Source: Streptomyces lasiicapitis (GTDB taxonomy: Bacteria; Actinomycetota; Actinomycetes; Streptomycetales; Streptomycetaceae). Taken from it: 64,000 nucleotides of DNA. The notes under the pieces were generated by a model. That model saw only the letters and a program-made list of their open reading frames with translations. It ran no database searches and was not told where the DNA came from. Below are positions 23,696 through 31,510 of this stretch, piece by piece (position 1 is the stretch's first letter; every line of letters begins with the position of its first letter). Position numbers and translations under genes: made by a program. The stretch is taken from assembly GCF_014646335.1 (NCBI RefSeq), contig NZ_BMNG01000011.1, positions 1 to 64,000 on the forward strand. Direction: 5' to 3'.

Positions 23696-24472
23696 TCAGG
23701 CACCCATCATGTGGACGCCGCCGTCGACGTGCACGACCTCGCCCGTCGTCTTCGGGAAGAAGTCCGACAGGAGGCCGACGACGCCGCGGCCCGCGGGCTC
23801 CGGGTCGGCCATGTCCCACTCCAGCGGGGAGCGGGTGTTCCACACGTCCGCGAGCTCCTCGAAGCCCGGGATGGACTTGGCGGCCATGGACTTGATCGGG
23901 CCCGCCGAGACCATGTTGACGCGGACGTTGCGACCGCCCAGGTCACGCGCCAGGTAGCGCCCGGTGGACTCCAGGGCGGCCTTGGCGACGCCCATCCAGT
24001 CGTACTTCGGCCAGGCGATCGAGCCGTCGAAGGTGATGCCGACGACCGAGCCGCCGCCGCGCTTCTCCATCAGCGGGAGCAGCGCCATGGTGAGCGACTT
24101 CAGGGAGTACGCCGAGACCTGGAGGGCGGTCGAGACGTCCTCCCACTCCGCCTCCAGGAAGTTGAAGGCGCCCTGCGGGCCGAAGGCGATCGAGTGGACG
24201 ATGCCGTCGATGCCCTCGTCGTCGCCGAAGTACTCGTTGACCCGCGCGGCCAGCGAGTCCAGGTGCTCCTTGTCGGTCACGTCCATCTCGATGACCGTGG
24301 TGGGCTTGGGCAGCCGCTTGGCGATGCGCTCCACGAGCGTGACACGGCCGAAGCCGGTGAGGACGACCTCTGCGCCCTGCTCCTGGGCGACCTTGGCCGC
24401 GTGGAAGGCGATGGAGCCCTCCGTGAGGACGCCCGTGACGAGGATGCGCTTGCCGTCGAGAATTCCGCTCAT
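23696..24472 (-). CDS. fabI: Enoyl-[acyl-carrier-protein] reductase (NADH)
   Basis: A 258-residue FabI that performs the final reduction of each fatty-acid elongation cycle. It starts MSGILDGKRILVTGVLTEGSIAFHAA with the FabI-type nucleotide motif, carries HSIAFGP, and has the catalytic YDWMGVAKAAL (Tyr-x6-Lys), then the NMVSAGPIKSMAAKSI flap region. It begins 5 bp after the fabG stop and is clearly in one operon with it, giving two successive steps of type II fatty-acid synthesis. This class is the target of triclosan and isoniazid-type inhibitors. A strong terminator follows. Confidence 0.95.
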   Translation of the reverse strand: MSGILDGKRILVTGVLTEGSIAFHAAKVAQEQGAEVVLTGFGRVTLVERIAKRLPKPTTVIEMDVTDKEHLDSLAARVNEYFGDDEGIDGIVHSIAFGPQGAFNFLEAEWEDVSTALQVSAYSLKSLTMALLPLMEKRGGGSVVGITFDGSIAWPKYDWMGVAKAALESTGRYLARDLGGRNVRVNMVSAGPIKSMAAKSIPGFEELADVWNTRSPLEWDMADPEPAGRGVVGLLSDFFPKTTGEVVHVDGGVHMMGA

Positions 24473-24477
24473 GGTGA

Positions 24478-25197
24478 TCAGTGACCCATGCCCAATCCGC
24501 CGTCAACCGGGATGACGGCTCCAGTGATGTACGAGGCGTCGTCCGACGCGAGGAACTTCACCGTGGCGGCGATCTCCTCGGGCTTGGCGTAACGGCCGAG
24601 CGGCACCTGCGACACGATGTTCGCGCGCTGCTCGTCCGTCAGCACCTGGGTCATGTCCGTGTCGACAAACCCGGGCGCGACGACGTTGAAGGTGAGGTTG
24701 CGCGACCCGAGCTCCCGGGCGAGCGAGCGCGCGAAGCCGACAAGGCCGGCCTTGGAGGCGGCGTAGTTCGCCTGGCCCGCCTGGCCGAGCAGCCCGACCA
24801 CGGAGGAGATCAGCACGACGCGGCCCTTCTTGGCGCGCAGCATGCCGCGGTTGGCACGCTTCACGACACGGAAGGTGCCGGTGAGGTTGGTGTCGAGGAC
24901 GGACGTGAAGTCCTCCTCGGACATGCGCATCAGGAGCTGGTCGTTGGTGATGCCCGCGTTGGCGACCAGGACCTCGACCGCCCCGTGCTTCTCCTCGATC
25001 TCCTTGTAGGCCTGCTCCACCATCTCGGAGTCGGTGATGTCGCACTTGACAGCGAGGACGCCCGCCGCGGTGAGGTCCTTGGGCGGCTCACCCGAGCGGT
25101 AGGTGATCGCGACCTTGTCGCCGGCGTCGGCGAACGCGCGGGCGATGGCGAGGCCGATGCCCCGGTTTCCTCCAGTGACGAGAACCGAGCGGCTCAA
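24478..25197 (-). CDS. fabG: 3-oxoacyl-[acyl-carrier-protein] reductase
   Basis: A 239-residue FabG that reduces beta-ketoacyl-ACP with NADPH. Motifs in order: TGGNRGIGLA (residues 8-17), NAG at 80-82, Ser132 in LISSVVG, and the catalytic Tyr145/Lys149 in NYAASKA. The C-terminal VDGGLGMGH is typical of actinobacterial FabG paired with FabI. fabI follows after 5 bp. The ATG at 25197 has AAGGGTGATCC upstream, a usable ribosome site. Upstream lies a ~260-bp region before the divergent tldD gene that must hold both promoters. Confidence 0.95.
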   Translation of the reverse strand: MSRSVLVTGGNRGIGLAIARAFADAGDKVAITYRSGEPPKDLTAAGVLAVKCDITDSEMVEQAYKEIEEKHGAVEVLVANAGITNDQLLMRMSEEDFTSVLDTNLTGTFRVVKRANRGMLRAKKGRVVLISSVVGLLGQAGQANYAASKAGLVGFARSLARELGSRNLTFNVVAPGFVDTDMTQVLTDEQRANIVSQVPLGRYAKPEEIAATVKFLASDDASYITGAVIPVDGGLGMGH

Positions 25198-25459
25198 CGG
25201 ATCACCCTTTCCTTGGCTGTGTGGTCTCCCGAAAACCTATCGGTACCGTGCGCCATACGGAGAATCGGCGACCGACAGTGGCGTAGATGAGTCGCTGTTG
25301 GATCCCTACAGAAAGGTGTGGCCACCGTACGGTTCGCGCGCCATGATCGGACAGACCGGCCACGGACACCGGCAGCACGTCTGCAGTGCATCTGCAGCAC
25401 ACCGGCAGCACATCGGCGACAGACATCTGGCAGCACTGGCGACAGCAGGGAGACATTCC

Positions 25460-26986
25460 GTGCCTCATTCCATCGATGAAGCCTTCACGGCGTTGCCGCT
25501 GAGGGCACTCGCCGACGCCGCGCTGGCCCGCGCGCGGGCGCTTGGCGCCGAGCACGCGGACTTCCGCTTCGAGCGGGTGCGCAGCGCGGCCTGGCGGCTG
25601 CGGGACGCCAAGCCGGCCGCGTCCTCCGACACCACGGACCTGGGCTACGCGGTGCGGGTGGTGCACGGCGGGACGTGGGGCTTCGCGTCGGGCGTCGACC
25701 TGACGATGGACGCGGCGGCGCGCGTCGCCTCGCAGGCCGTCGCGATGGCGAAGCTCTCGGCCAAGGTGATCAAGGCGGCCGGGTCGGACGAGCGCGTGGA
25801 GCTGGCCGGTGAGCCGGTGCACGCGGACAAGACCTGGGTGTCGTCGTACGAGATCGACCCCTTCTCCGTGCCGGACGAGGAGAAGACGGGGCTGCTCGCG
25901 GAGTGGAGCGCGCGGCTGCTCGCCGCCGAGGGCGTCGCGCACGTCGACGCCTCGCTGCTCACGGTGCACGAGAACAAGTTCTACGCGGACACGGCGGGCA
26001 CGGTGACCACCCAGCAGCGGGTGCGCCTGCATCCGCAACTGACCGCCGTCGCCGTCGACGAGTCCAGCGGCGAGTTCGACTCGATGCGCACCGTCGCGCC
26101 GCCGGTCGGCCGCGGCTGGGAGTACCTCACCGGGTCCACCTGGGACTGGGCGGGCGAACTCGAGCGGATTCCCGGGCAGTTGGCGGAAAAGATGCGGGCG
26201 CCGAGCGTCGAGGCGGGCCAGTACGACCTCGTCGTCGACCCCTCGAACCTGTGGCTGACGATCCACGAGTCCATCGGCCACGCCACGGAGCTGGACCGCG
26301 CGCTCGGCTACGAGGCGGCGTACGCGGGCACCTCGTTCGCGACCTTCGACCAGCTCGGCAAGCTCGCGTACGGCTCGTCCCTGATGAACGTGACGGGCGA
26401 CCGCACGGCCGAGCACGGGCTCGCGACCATCGGGTACGACGACGAGGGCGTGGCCGCGCAGTCCTGGGACCTGGTCAAGGACGGCACCCTCGTCGGCTAC
26501 CAGCTGGACCGGCGCATCGCGAGGCTCACCGGCTTCGACCGCTCCAACGGCTGCGCGTACGCGGACTCCCCCGGGCACGTCCCGGTGCAGCGCATGGCGA
26601 ACGTCTCGCTGCAGCCGGATCCCGGCGGGCTCTCCACGGAGGACCTGATCAGCGGCGTGGACCGGGGCATCTATGTGGTCGGCGACCGGTCCTGGTCGAT
26701 CGACATGCAGCGCTACAACTTCCAATTTACGGGTCAGAGGGCATACGCGATCCGGAACGGCCGCATCACCGGACAGGTCCGGGACTTTGCATACCAGGGG
26801 ATCACCCCCCAGTTCTGGGGCTCCATGGAGGCGGTCGGAGGGCCCCAGACCTACGTCCTGGGAGGGGCTTTCAACTGCGGAAAGGCCCAGCCGGGACAGG
26901 TCGCCTCCGTGTCCCACGGGTGCCCGTCCGCACTGTTCCGGAGTGTGAATATCCTCAACACTGCGAACGAGTCCGGCCGCGACTGA
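25460..26986 (+). CDS. tldD: TldD metalloprotease, chimeric gene with element-supplied 3' end
   Basis: A 508-residue TldD-type subunit of the TldD/TldE protease, which degrades unfolded or modified peptides. The zinc motif HESIGH is at residues 269-274 and the metal-ligand cysteine is Cys473 in GGAFNCGK. The host gene is interrupted after the codons for MQRY: from about 26725 onward the sequence belongs to an integrated element and encodes a replacement C-terminus of 88-89 residues. Codon choice changes there (for example TTTGCATACCAGGGG), becoming less GC3-rich. The native tail is at 32954-33220. The GTG start at 25460 has AGGGAG about 10 bases upstream. Confidence 0.92.
   Translation: MPHSIDEAFTALPLRALADAALARARALGAEHADFRFERVRSAAWRLRDAKPAASSDTTDLGYAVRVVHGGTWGFASGVDLTMDAAARVASQAVAMAKLSAKVIKAAGSDERVELAGEPVHADKTWVSSYEIDPFSVPDEEKTGLLAEWSARLLAAEGVAHVDASLLTVHENKFYADTAGTVTTQQRVRLHPQLTAVAVDESSGEFDSMRTVAPPVGRGWEYLTGSTWDWAGELERIPGQLAEKMRAPSVEAGQYDLVVDPSNLWLTIHESIGHATELDRALGYEAAYAGTSFATFDQLGKLAYGSSLMNVTGDRTAEHGLATIGYDDEGVAAQSWDLVKDGTLVGYQLDRRIARLTGFDRSNGCAYADSPGHVPVQRMANVSLQPDPGGLSTEDLISGVDRGIYVVGDRSWSIDMQRYNFQFTGQRAYAIRNGRITGQVRDFAYQGITPQFWGSMEAVGGPQTYVLGGAFNCGKAQPGQVASVSHGCPSALFRSVNILNTANESGRD
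26717..26724. other. Left attachment-site core (attL)
   Basis: AACTTCCA is the longest identity shared with the right junction (32954-32961), at exactly the homologous position of the tldD coding sequence. Host sequence lies to the left and element sequence to the right. The true strand-exchange segment could be shorter or offset by a few bases. Confidence 0.7.
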
Positions 26987-27045
26987 CTGAGCATCAGGGC
27001 GAGGCCGAAGTCTGCACCAGATCGACACGCGGTCACGGCGAACCT

Positions 27046-28293
27046 CTACGCCACGTCGTCCCAGTCCTCGATGTCTCCCTCCGAGGGAGTCAGCGAGGGC
27101 GGGACGATGAGGCCTTTAAAGGGCTCCAGCTTCAGCCCCAGGCGGTTGTGCATGGTCCGGGCTCCCCGATCCATGGCCCTGCGCACGAGGTGCCCGTAGA
27201 CGAGTTCCGTCGTCCTGGTGGTGCGGTGCCCGACCCATGCAGCGATCTCGAACAGCGGGATGTCGGCATGGATCGCTTCGGAGACGAAGAAGTGCCGGAA
27301 GCTCTTCGGCGTGTACTTCGGAGTCCCCGCCAGCTTGGCCGCCGCCTTGAACTGGTCGAGGAACCAGTCATAGGACGGGTGGCGATCATTCAGCCTGGGG
27401 GATTCGAAGAACCAGCCCCGGTCGCCCCACGTGCCGAACGTGTCGATGTGATCGTTGAAGATCTCGTTGATCGATTCGGGCACCGGAGTCTGTCGCGCTT
27501 GATCAAAGGTGCGGTGCTTCGTGCCCCTCTTCACGCCGCGCCGATAGCCGGAGATCTCTTGGCAGCCGTAGGCGGAGACCTGGTGATCCACAGCGAGGAT
27601 GCTGCTCTCCCAGTTCACTGACTCGTCGGACAGCGCCAAGGACTCGCCGGGACGCGTCCCGCAGCCCGCCATGGCCCAGAAGCCAGCGCGGATGAGCTTG
27701 GGAGATTCCGCGATGATCCCCAAGACCTCTTCCATGGTCGGGATGTCCTCGTCCGTGACGGGCGTCATCTGCTGACCGGAGCGCCGCCGGGGGTTCGCCT
27801 TCTTGCATGGATTGCGGCCGATGATCTCCGCCGCTACCGCGTAGTTGAAGACGGACGACAGGACGTTCTTGCGTCCGTTGATCCCGGACTCCTTGTAGCC
27901 CCTCTCCTTCTGGTCGGCCTCCCACTCCTGGATGGTCGACGGGGTGATGCCGCCGACGGGCTTGCTCCCGAAGAACGGCCCGTAGTGGTTGTCGTAGACG
28001 CTCTGATAGTTCCTCTTCGAGGACTCTTCGAGGGTTCCCGCCTCCACCCACTCGTGCCAGATCGCTTCGAACGTCCTCTGCCCCGCCTTGGGGTTGATGT
28101 ACGTCCCCAGGTCTTTGTCCCGCTCGACCTTGACCGCGAAGGCCTCCGCGTCGGCTTGCTTCTTGAACGACACCTGTCGCGGCTTGCCTGCCCTGCCCCC
28201 GGGCTCCCGGTACGTGACTCGGTACGGCTTGTGGGGGCACGTCGGCTTCTTGCGCCGGGGGCAGGTGCAGTCTTCTCTCTTGATGGTCGCCAC
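27046..28293 (-). CDS. Tyrosine recombinase (phage-type integrase)
   Basis: A 415-residue integrase. The N-terminus is Arg/Cys-rich, with CTCPRRKKPTCPHKP resembling a small zinc or arm-binding segment. Next are an AP2-like DNA-binding part (VTYREPGGRAGKPRQVSFKKQADAEAFA) and a SAM-like core-binding domain (about 75-170). In the catalytic domain, the first arginine is in CGTRPGESLAL, RHFF lies within KSFRHFFVS, GH is in WVGHRTTRTTE, and the nucleophile tyrosine is in LVYGHL. The GTG at 28293 has GGAGGGTG upstream. It sits next to the attL end, as expected for an enzyme that recombines that site. Confidence 0.93.
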   Translation of the reverse strand: MATIKREDCTCPRRKKPTCPHKPYRVTYREPGGRAGKPRQVSFKKQADAEAFAVKVERDKDLGTYINPKAGQRTFEAIWHEWVEAGTLEESSKRNYQSVYDNHYGPFFGSKPVGGITPSTIQEWEADQKERGYKESGINGRKNVLSSVFNYAVAAEIIGRNPCKKANPRRRSGQQMTPVTDEDIPTMEEVLGIIAESPKLIRAGFWAMAGCGTRPGESLALSDESVNWESSILAVDHQVSAYGCQEISGYRRGVKRGTKHRTFDQARQTPVPESINEIFNDHIDTFGTWGDRGWFFESPRLNDRHPSYDWFLDQFKAAAKLAGTPKYTPKSFRHFFVSEAIHADIPLFEIAAWVGHRTTRTTELVYGHLVRRAMDRGARTMHNRLGLKLEPFKGLIVPPSLTPSEGDIEDWDDVA

Positions 28294-28341
28294 GCTTATT
28301 CACCCTCCACATGTTGATTGGTTAGCGGCTCATTGCGGAAG

Positions 28342-28527
28342 CTAGCCAGCCCTCATCCGAGCGTCAACCCAGTTGTGTAGATCGCGAGTTCGGAACCGAA
28401 CGTGCTTGCCGACCTTCAGGTACGGGATGCCCCAGCGCCGGTACGAGTCCATGAGCACCCGCTTTGTCACCCCCAGTTCGACAGCCGCCTCTTCCGGCGT
28501 CATAAGGAGGTTGCTACCGCCCCTCAC
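28342..28527 (-). CDS. Excisionase / MerR-like HTH protein
   Basis: A 61-residue DNA-binding protein: MTPEEAAVELGVTKRVLMDSYRRWGIPYLKVGKHVRFRTRDLHNWVDARM is the winged helix of AICE excisionases (Xis). It is expected to bend attachment-site DNA and favour excision. GTG 28527 is chosen because AGGAG lies 5 bases upstream and the GTGA overlaps the rep stop codon, giving coupling to rep; ATG 28503 would drop 8 residues. The integrase start follows 48 bp downstream, so rep, xis and int form one minus-strand operon. Confidence 0.87.
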   Translation of the reverse strand: MRGGSNLLMTPEEAAVELGVTKRVLMDSYRRWGIPYLKVGKHVRFRTRDLHNWVDARMRAG

Positions 28528-30020
28528 GGCATCTCCTCCCGCCCGTACGCCCTGTCGTCCTCTAGGGCCTCCGCGTAGAGCCGTCGGGACTGCGTGAGTT
28601 CTTCGGCGATGCTTGCGGCGAGCAGGGCAGCGCCGGGGGTGTAGCCCGAGCCGACGTAGCGCCATGACGCCTCCGTGACCGTGTCAGGGTCGTCGAGCGG
28701 ATCGGGCCCGCCCCGTTGATGGTCAGCACGCTGGGCACGCAGAGCCGTGTACGTGGTCGAGTAGCGCCGAGACTTGGTGAGCACGTGGCCCCGATAGCCG
28801 AGCGTGTGAGCCCACGCCCGCAGCCGCAGGTGCCGCAGCTCCGCGAGGCCGCCCAGGCGCCAGCAGGTACCCATGAGGGCTCGCACGTGCCCCGAGACAG
28901 CCGCCGCTCGGATCTCATGCAGCCCTGAGACAGCGTGATCGAGTCCGGTGCCGGTGTCGGCGGCTCCTTTGGTGACGTACTTGGCCACGTACGCGGCCAC
29001 CGCGTCATCCGAGAGCCCTTGATCATCACCAAAGGCCCGGATGGGACGTACGTCCAACTGCGCGCCGAAGCCCAGCAGTTCGGTCCCGTAGGCATCGGAT
29101 TCGGGCACCCGAACGCTTGCCGCACCAACCGCCGCCGTAACCGCCTCTGCGAGGAGTTCCTCAGTCGCCCACTCCGGGGGCTGGTCCTCCGGTCCGGCCG
29201 GACCATCGAGGCGTACCACTGCGTGGAAGTGCACGGCGGCGCGTTGCTGGTACTCAGCGACCTTCGCGAAAGACACCACCACGTGTGCGCCGAGTCGCGA
29301 GCGGGGGATGCCTGCCACTGTGGCCAGGTGACGGCGCACACCGGTAGTGAAGCGGTCCCATAACCGCCCGGCGTGCGCGTGCCACAGCACATGGCCGACG
29401 TAGTCATAGCAGTCCACGCACAGCGGTAAGCCGACCAGCGAGTCACGATCGGTGTGCGCCAAGTCGCACCCTTGCGGACGCCCGTGCTCGCAGCGCGGGT
29501 CTTCGCGGCGCGGTCGACAACGCTCGCCGTCAGCCGCACGGTGCACCGAGCCGAAGCCTGGTGCTGTCAGCGTGACGAACAGCCGGGGCCGCTCCCTCAC
29601 CGCATCCGGCACGCTCTTGCCGCCAACCAGGCCGGAGCGGACGAGCTGGTAGGTGTCCCCGGCATGCAGCCATGAGCACGGGGCGCAGACGCTCCCTCGC
29701 CGGTTGCGACAGCGCAAGGCCAGCCGCTCACCCGGTTCCTGGTCAGTCGAGTACGAAGCCAGCACCTCACCCGATGTCGCCTCACAGGTGACGGTAGAAC
29801 CGGCCAGGTAAACCGGATGGGCACATCCGCCTATGGCCTTGATTTGCTCCAACCACCGGGCGAAATACGGCTCATGGACCAACCGTATGAGATCACGGTC
29901 CTCTTCTGAGAGGGCCTGTAGCCGTTGCTCCCGCGCCAGTTCGGCGGATCGAGACAGCGCAGTCGCACTGCGCTGCAATGCGGGTTCGGGGCGGGAATTG
30001 ATGCCAAATTCGGCAGACAT
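28524..30020 (-). CDS. RepSA-type replication initiator
   Basis: A 498-residue rolling-circle initiator of the pSAM2 RepSA family. It has Cys-x-x-Cys knuckles (CAPCSW, CVDCYDY), a VHFHAVVRLDG metal-binding histidine motif near residue 275, and the candidate nicking-tyrosine segment YVAKYVTKGA near 345. It would nick the element's double-strand origin and allow replication after excision, as in AICEs. ATG 30020 follows GGAGGT by 6 bases. Its stop overlaps the xis start (GTGA). The origin is usually close by or within rep; a large inverted repeat lies upstream at 30445-30555. Confidence 0.9.
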   Translation of the reverse strand: MSAEFGINSRPEPALQRSATALSRSAELAREQRLQALSEEDRDLIRLVHEPYFARWLEQIKAIGGCAHPVYLAGSTVTCEATSGEVLASYSTDQEPGERLALRCRNRRGSVCAPCSWLHAGDTYQLVRSGLVGGKSVPDAVRERPRLFVTLTAPGFGSVHRAADGERCRPRREDPRCEHGRPQGCDLAHTDRDSLVGLPLCVDCYDYVGHVLWHAHAGRLWDRFTTGVRRHLATVAGIPRSRLGAHVVVSFAKVAEYQQRAAVHFHAVVRLDGPAGPEDQPPEWATEELLAEAVTAAVGAASVRVPESDAYGTELLGFGAQLDVRPIRAFGDDQGLSDDAVAAYVAKYVTKGAADTGTGLDHAVSGLHEIRAAAVSGHVRALMGTCWRLGGLAELRHLRLRAWAHTLGYRGHVLTKSRRYSTTYTALRAQRADHQRGGPDPLDDPDTVTEASWRYVGSGYTPGAALLAASIAEELTQSRRLYAEALEDDRAYGREEMP

Positions 30021-30282
30021 AGCGAGACCTCCATAGCCTCAAGTCGGGAAGTAGGTAGCGGATGTTCATGGGAACTCCTCTAGTTCGTCTGACTGGACGT
30101 CAACAGGTCACGCGCCCGAGTCAGGCGCACAGCAACTTGCCCATTCAGGCTACGCGTCGATGCTCGTGACTACCCTCGAATATTCCCTTGCGCACGGAGG
30201 CCGGGCAGCCTCTCAGCTCCCTTGGTCCTATGGGAACTTCCGGCCGAACGAGCGTGGCGGAGAGTTTCTTTACTTACTCAAG

Positions 30283-30320
30283 GGCGCGCCTGCGGCGCGC
30301 CGGGCGGCTCTTCGGCCGCC
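30283..30320. repeat. Two back-to-back GC hairpins
   Basis: Arms GGCGCGCC (30283-30290) and GGCGCGCC (30294-30301, self-complementary), then GGCGGC (30303-30308) and GCCGCC (30315-30320). They sit upstream of rep on its non-coding side. Possible terminator, or a single-strand origin structure. Confidence 0.6.
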
Positions 30321-30444
30321 TCGGCCGGGCGTGCGGCCTTCGGCCGGTCCCGTCCGGTCGGCCAAGCCGCCCTCACAGCACAGGCCGAGATTGAGGTTCA
30401 AGCCCGTTGGCCGGGGCCGACGGCCTACGAGGCTTTAGGCAGCC

Positions 30445-30555
30445 GCCATGGGGCGAGCCTCTAAGATCGGGGGCCCGATCGGGCCAGTGTGGGCAGGCAA
30501 GGAGCCAGCCCGATTCGCGGCCAGCGTAAGGGCCCCCGATCACTCGCCCCATGGC
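30445..30555. repeat. Large bipartite inverted repeat in the element
   Basis: GCCATGGGGCGAG (30445-30457) pairs perfectly with 30543-30555, and GATCGGGGGCCC (30465-30476) pairs perfectly with 30530-30541. The result is a 25-bp interrupted stem around a 53-base loop. A 14-bp palindrome GGCCCGATCGGGCC (30472-30485) overlaps the inner arm. A cruciform of this size is typical of replication or transfer origins. Confidence 0.8.
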
Positions 30556-30685
30556 AGCTCCCGCCCAAAGCCTCTACGGCCGGCGGCGCGTTCACCTGCG
30601 CCGATCCACCAACTCAGGCTCAGCATGCGACACCCCCTGCCCTGGCCGTCCTGACGCCAGGAGAGCCGAGGAGGGGGCTGCTGAT

Positions 30686-31039
30686 CTAGAGGAAGACGGC
30701 TCCGCAGGAGCAGCGCCACCCGCCACCCGGCAGGGGCACCTTGGGCCCGTTGCATTCCTCATGCGAGTTCTGCAAGATCACAGGGCTTCCTCCCATATGC
30801 CGTTGCACTTGGGCAGCTATTTCCCTCTGCTTGTGGAAGTTCGCGAGTGCCTTGAGTTGCCTCTTCTGCCAGGGAGTCGCTGGGCGCAGAGACAGCCGGT
30901 TCGCAACGACCTCAAAGCCGCTGGGCCGGACCAGGGTCACGCGCCTCCCATCCAGGTGCTTGATCTTCCACGGCAGCCCAGTCCCCCGGTCATAGACTGC
31001 CGCTCCGACCTCTGGCGTCCATTCCGTTGGGGATGCCAT
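30686..31039 (-). CDS. Element-borne small protein with C-terminal Cys motif
   Basis: A 117-residue protein I cannot assign. It opens MASPTEWTPEVGAAVYDRGTG, then PWKIKHLDGRRVTLVRPSGFEVVANRLSLRP, a beta-rich segment that looks like a small OB or SH3-like nucleic-acid-binding fold. A basic helical part (WQKRQLKALANFHKQREIAAQVQRH) follows, and the tail has CNGPK and CSCGAVF, a likely zinc site. The start ATG overlaps the stop of the preceding 33-residue gene (TGATG), with AAGGAGG in front, so it is the third member of a nested operon. Probably a replication or regulatory accessory. Confidence 0.65.
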   Translation of the reverse strand: MASPTEWTPEVGAAVYDRGTGLPWKIKHLDGRRVTLVRPSGFEVVANRLSLRPATPWQKRQLKALANFHKQREIAAQVQRHMGGSPVILQNSHEECNGPKVPLPGGGWRCSCGAVFL

Positions 31040-31140
31040 CACCCCTCCTTACCGCAGGAGCACCGCTGATCTCTCGGGCCGTAGTTCTTCGGCTTACGGC
31101 ATGCAGGGCAGTCCTTAAGGACTCTCAGCGGATTCGTCAT
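31039..31140 (-). CDS. 33-residue Cys-rich mini-protein
   Basis: MTNPLRVLKDCPACRKPK continues to a second knuckle CSCG and ends KEG; the two Cys pairs (Cys-x-x-Cys and Cys-x-Cys) suggest one zinc ribbon. Its ATG overlaps the stop codon of the upstream 73-residue gene (ATGA), and its TGA overlaps the start of the downstream 117-residue gene (TGATG). The last codons include the ribosome site of the next gene. Tight nesting on both sides argues that it is translated. No homologue is recognised. Confidence 0.6.
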   Translation of the reverse strand: MTNPLRVLKDCPACRKPKNYGPRDQRCSCGKEG

Positions 31141-31358
31141 TCCGACCGCCCCATTCGACCGGCATCCGATGCTGCGACCAAGGCGTTTCCGAGCAGCTTC
31201 GCCGCATGAACGTTGCAGGCGCCCAGAACGATCAGAGGCACCACCCTGCTCTCATCCAGGCGCAGTCCAGGCAGGTTGATCCCCAGTTCATCGAGGGCCT
31301 TGCGGAGCTTCGCCTCAGCGTCCGCCGCCATCACAGACACGCTCTTCCCCTCATCCAT
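31137..31358 (-). CDS. Small helical protein, first gene of the nested cassette
   Basis: A 73-residue protein beginning MDEGKSVSVMAADAEAKLRKALDELGINLPGLRLDESRVV, then VLGACNVHAAKLLGNALVAASDAGR. It is predicted mostly helical and acidic at the N-terminus, with no membrane segment. I know similar short hypotheticals from Streptomyces plasmids and integrative elements, but not their function. ATG 31358 has AGGGGAAGG upstream. It faces away from the XRE regulator across a 152-bp promoter region with palindromes, so the regulator probably controls this operon. Confidence 0.6.
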   Translation of the reverse strand: MDEGKSVSVMAADAEAKLRKALDELGINLPGLRLDESRVVPLIVLGACNVHAAKLLGNALVAASDAGRMGRSE

Positions 31359-31381
31359 AGCCTTCCCCTGAGCTCGATTCG

Positions 31382-31398
31382 GTTGACAGTCAGTCAAC
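31382..31398. promoter_or_regulatory. Operator-like palindrome between XRE gene and nested cassette
   Basis: GTTGAC-AGTCA-GTCAAC is a perfect 6+6 inverted repeat. It contains a TTGACA hexamer that could be a -35 for the XRE gene. Two direct copies of TTGCACAG lie at 31420 and 31431. Both are plausible binding sites for the XRE regulator. Confidence 0.5.
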
Positions 31399-31510
31399 TC
31401 GCCTTGGATGCATGGGAACTTGCACAGTGTTTGCACAGCGGGGGTGCGGGCACCCGGTGTAGCTGTGACCATGGCTGGCAGGACCTGAATCCGCGAGGAA
31501 GACTGAGCCC

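Larger units (their letters stand above)
30021..30685. other. Non-coding core of the element, candidate origin/transfer region
   Basis: These 665 bases hold no convincing gene. They contain two consecutive hairpins (GGCGCGCC-TGC-GGCGCGCC at 30283-30301; GGCGGC/GCCGCC at 30303-30320) and a large bipartite inverted repeat at 30445-30555. AICEs keep origins and the clt transfer locus in such segments, so this is the best candidate for a cis-acting replication region. The short plus-strand frames here look like chance. Confidence 0.5.

Noticed and set aside
30160..30464. Overlapping short plus-strand frames upstream of rep in the element
   Set aside because: They cross GC hairpins, have no ribosome sites, and their translations are low-complexity.
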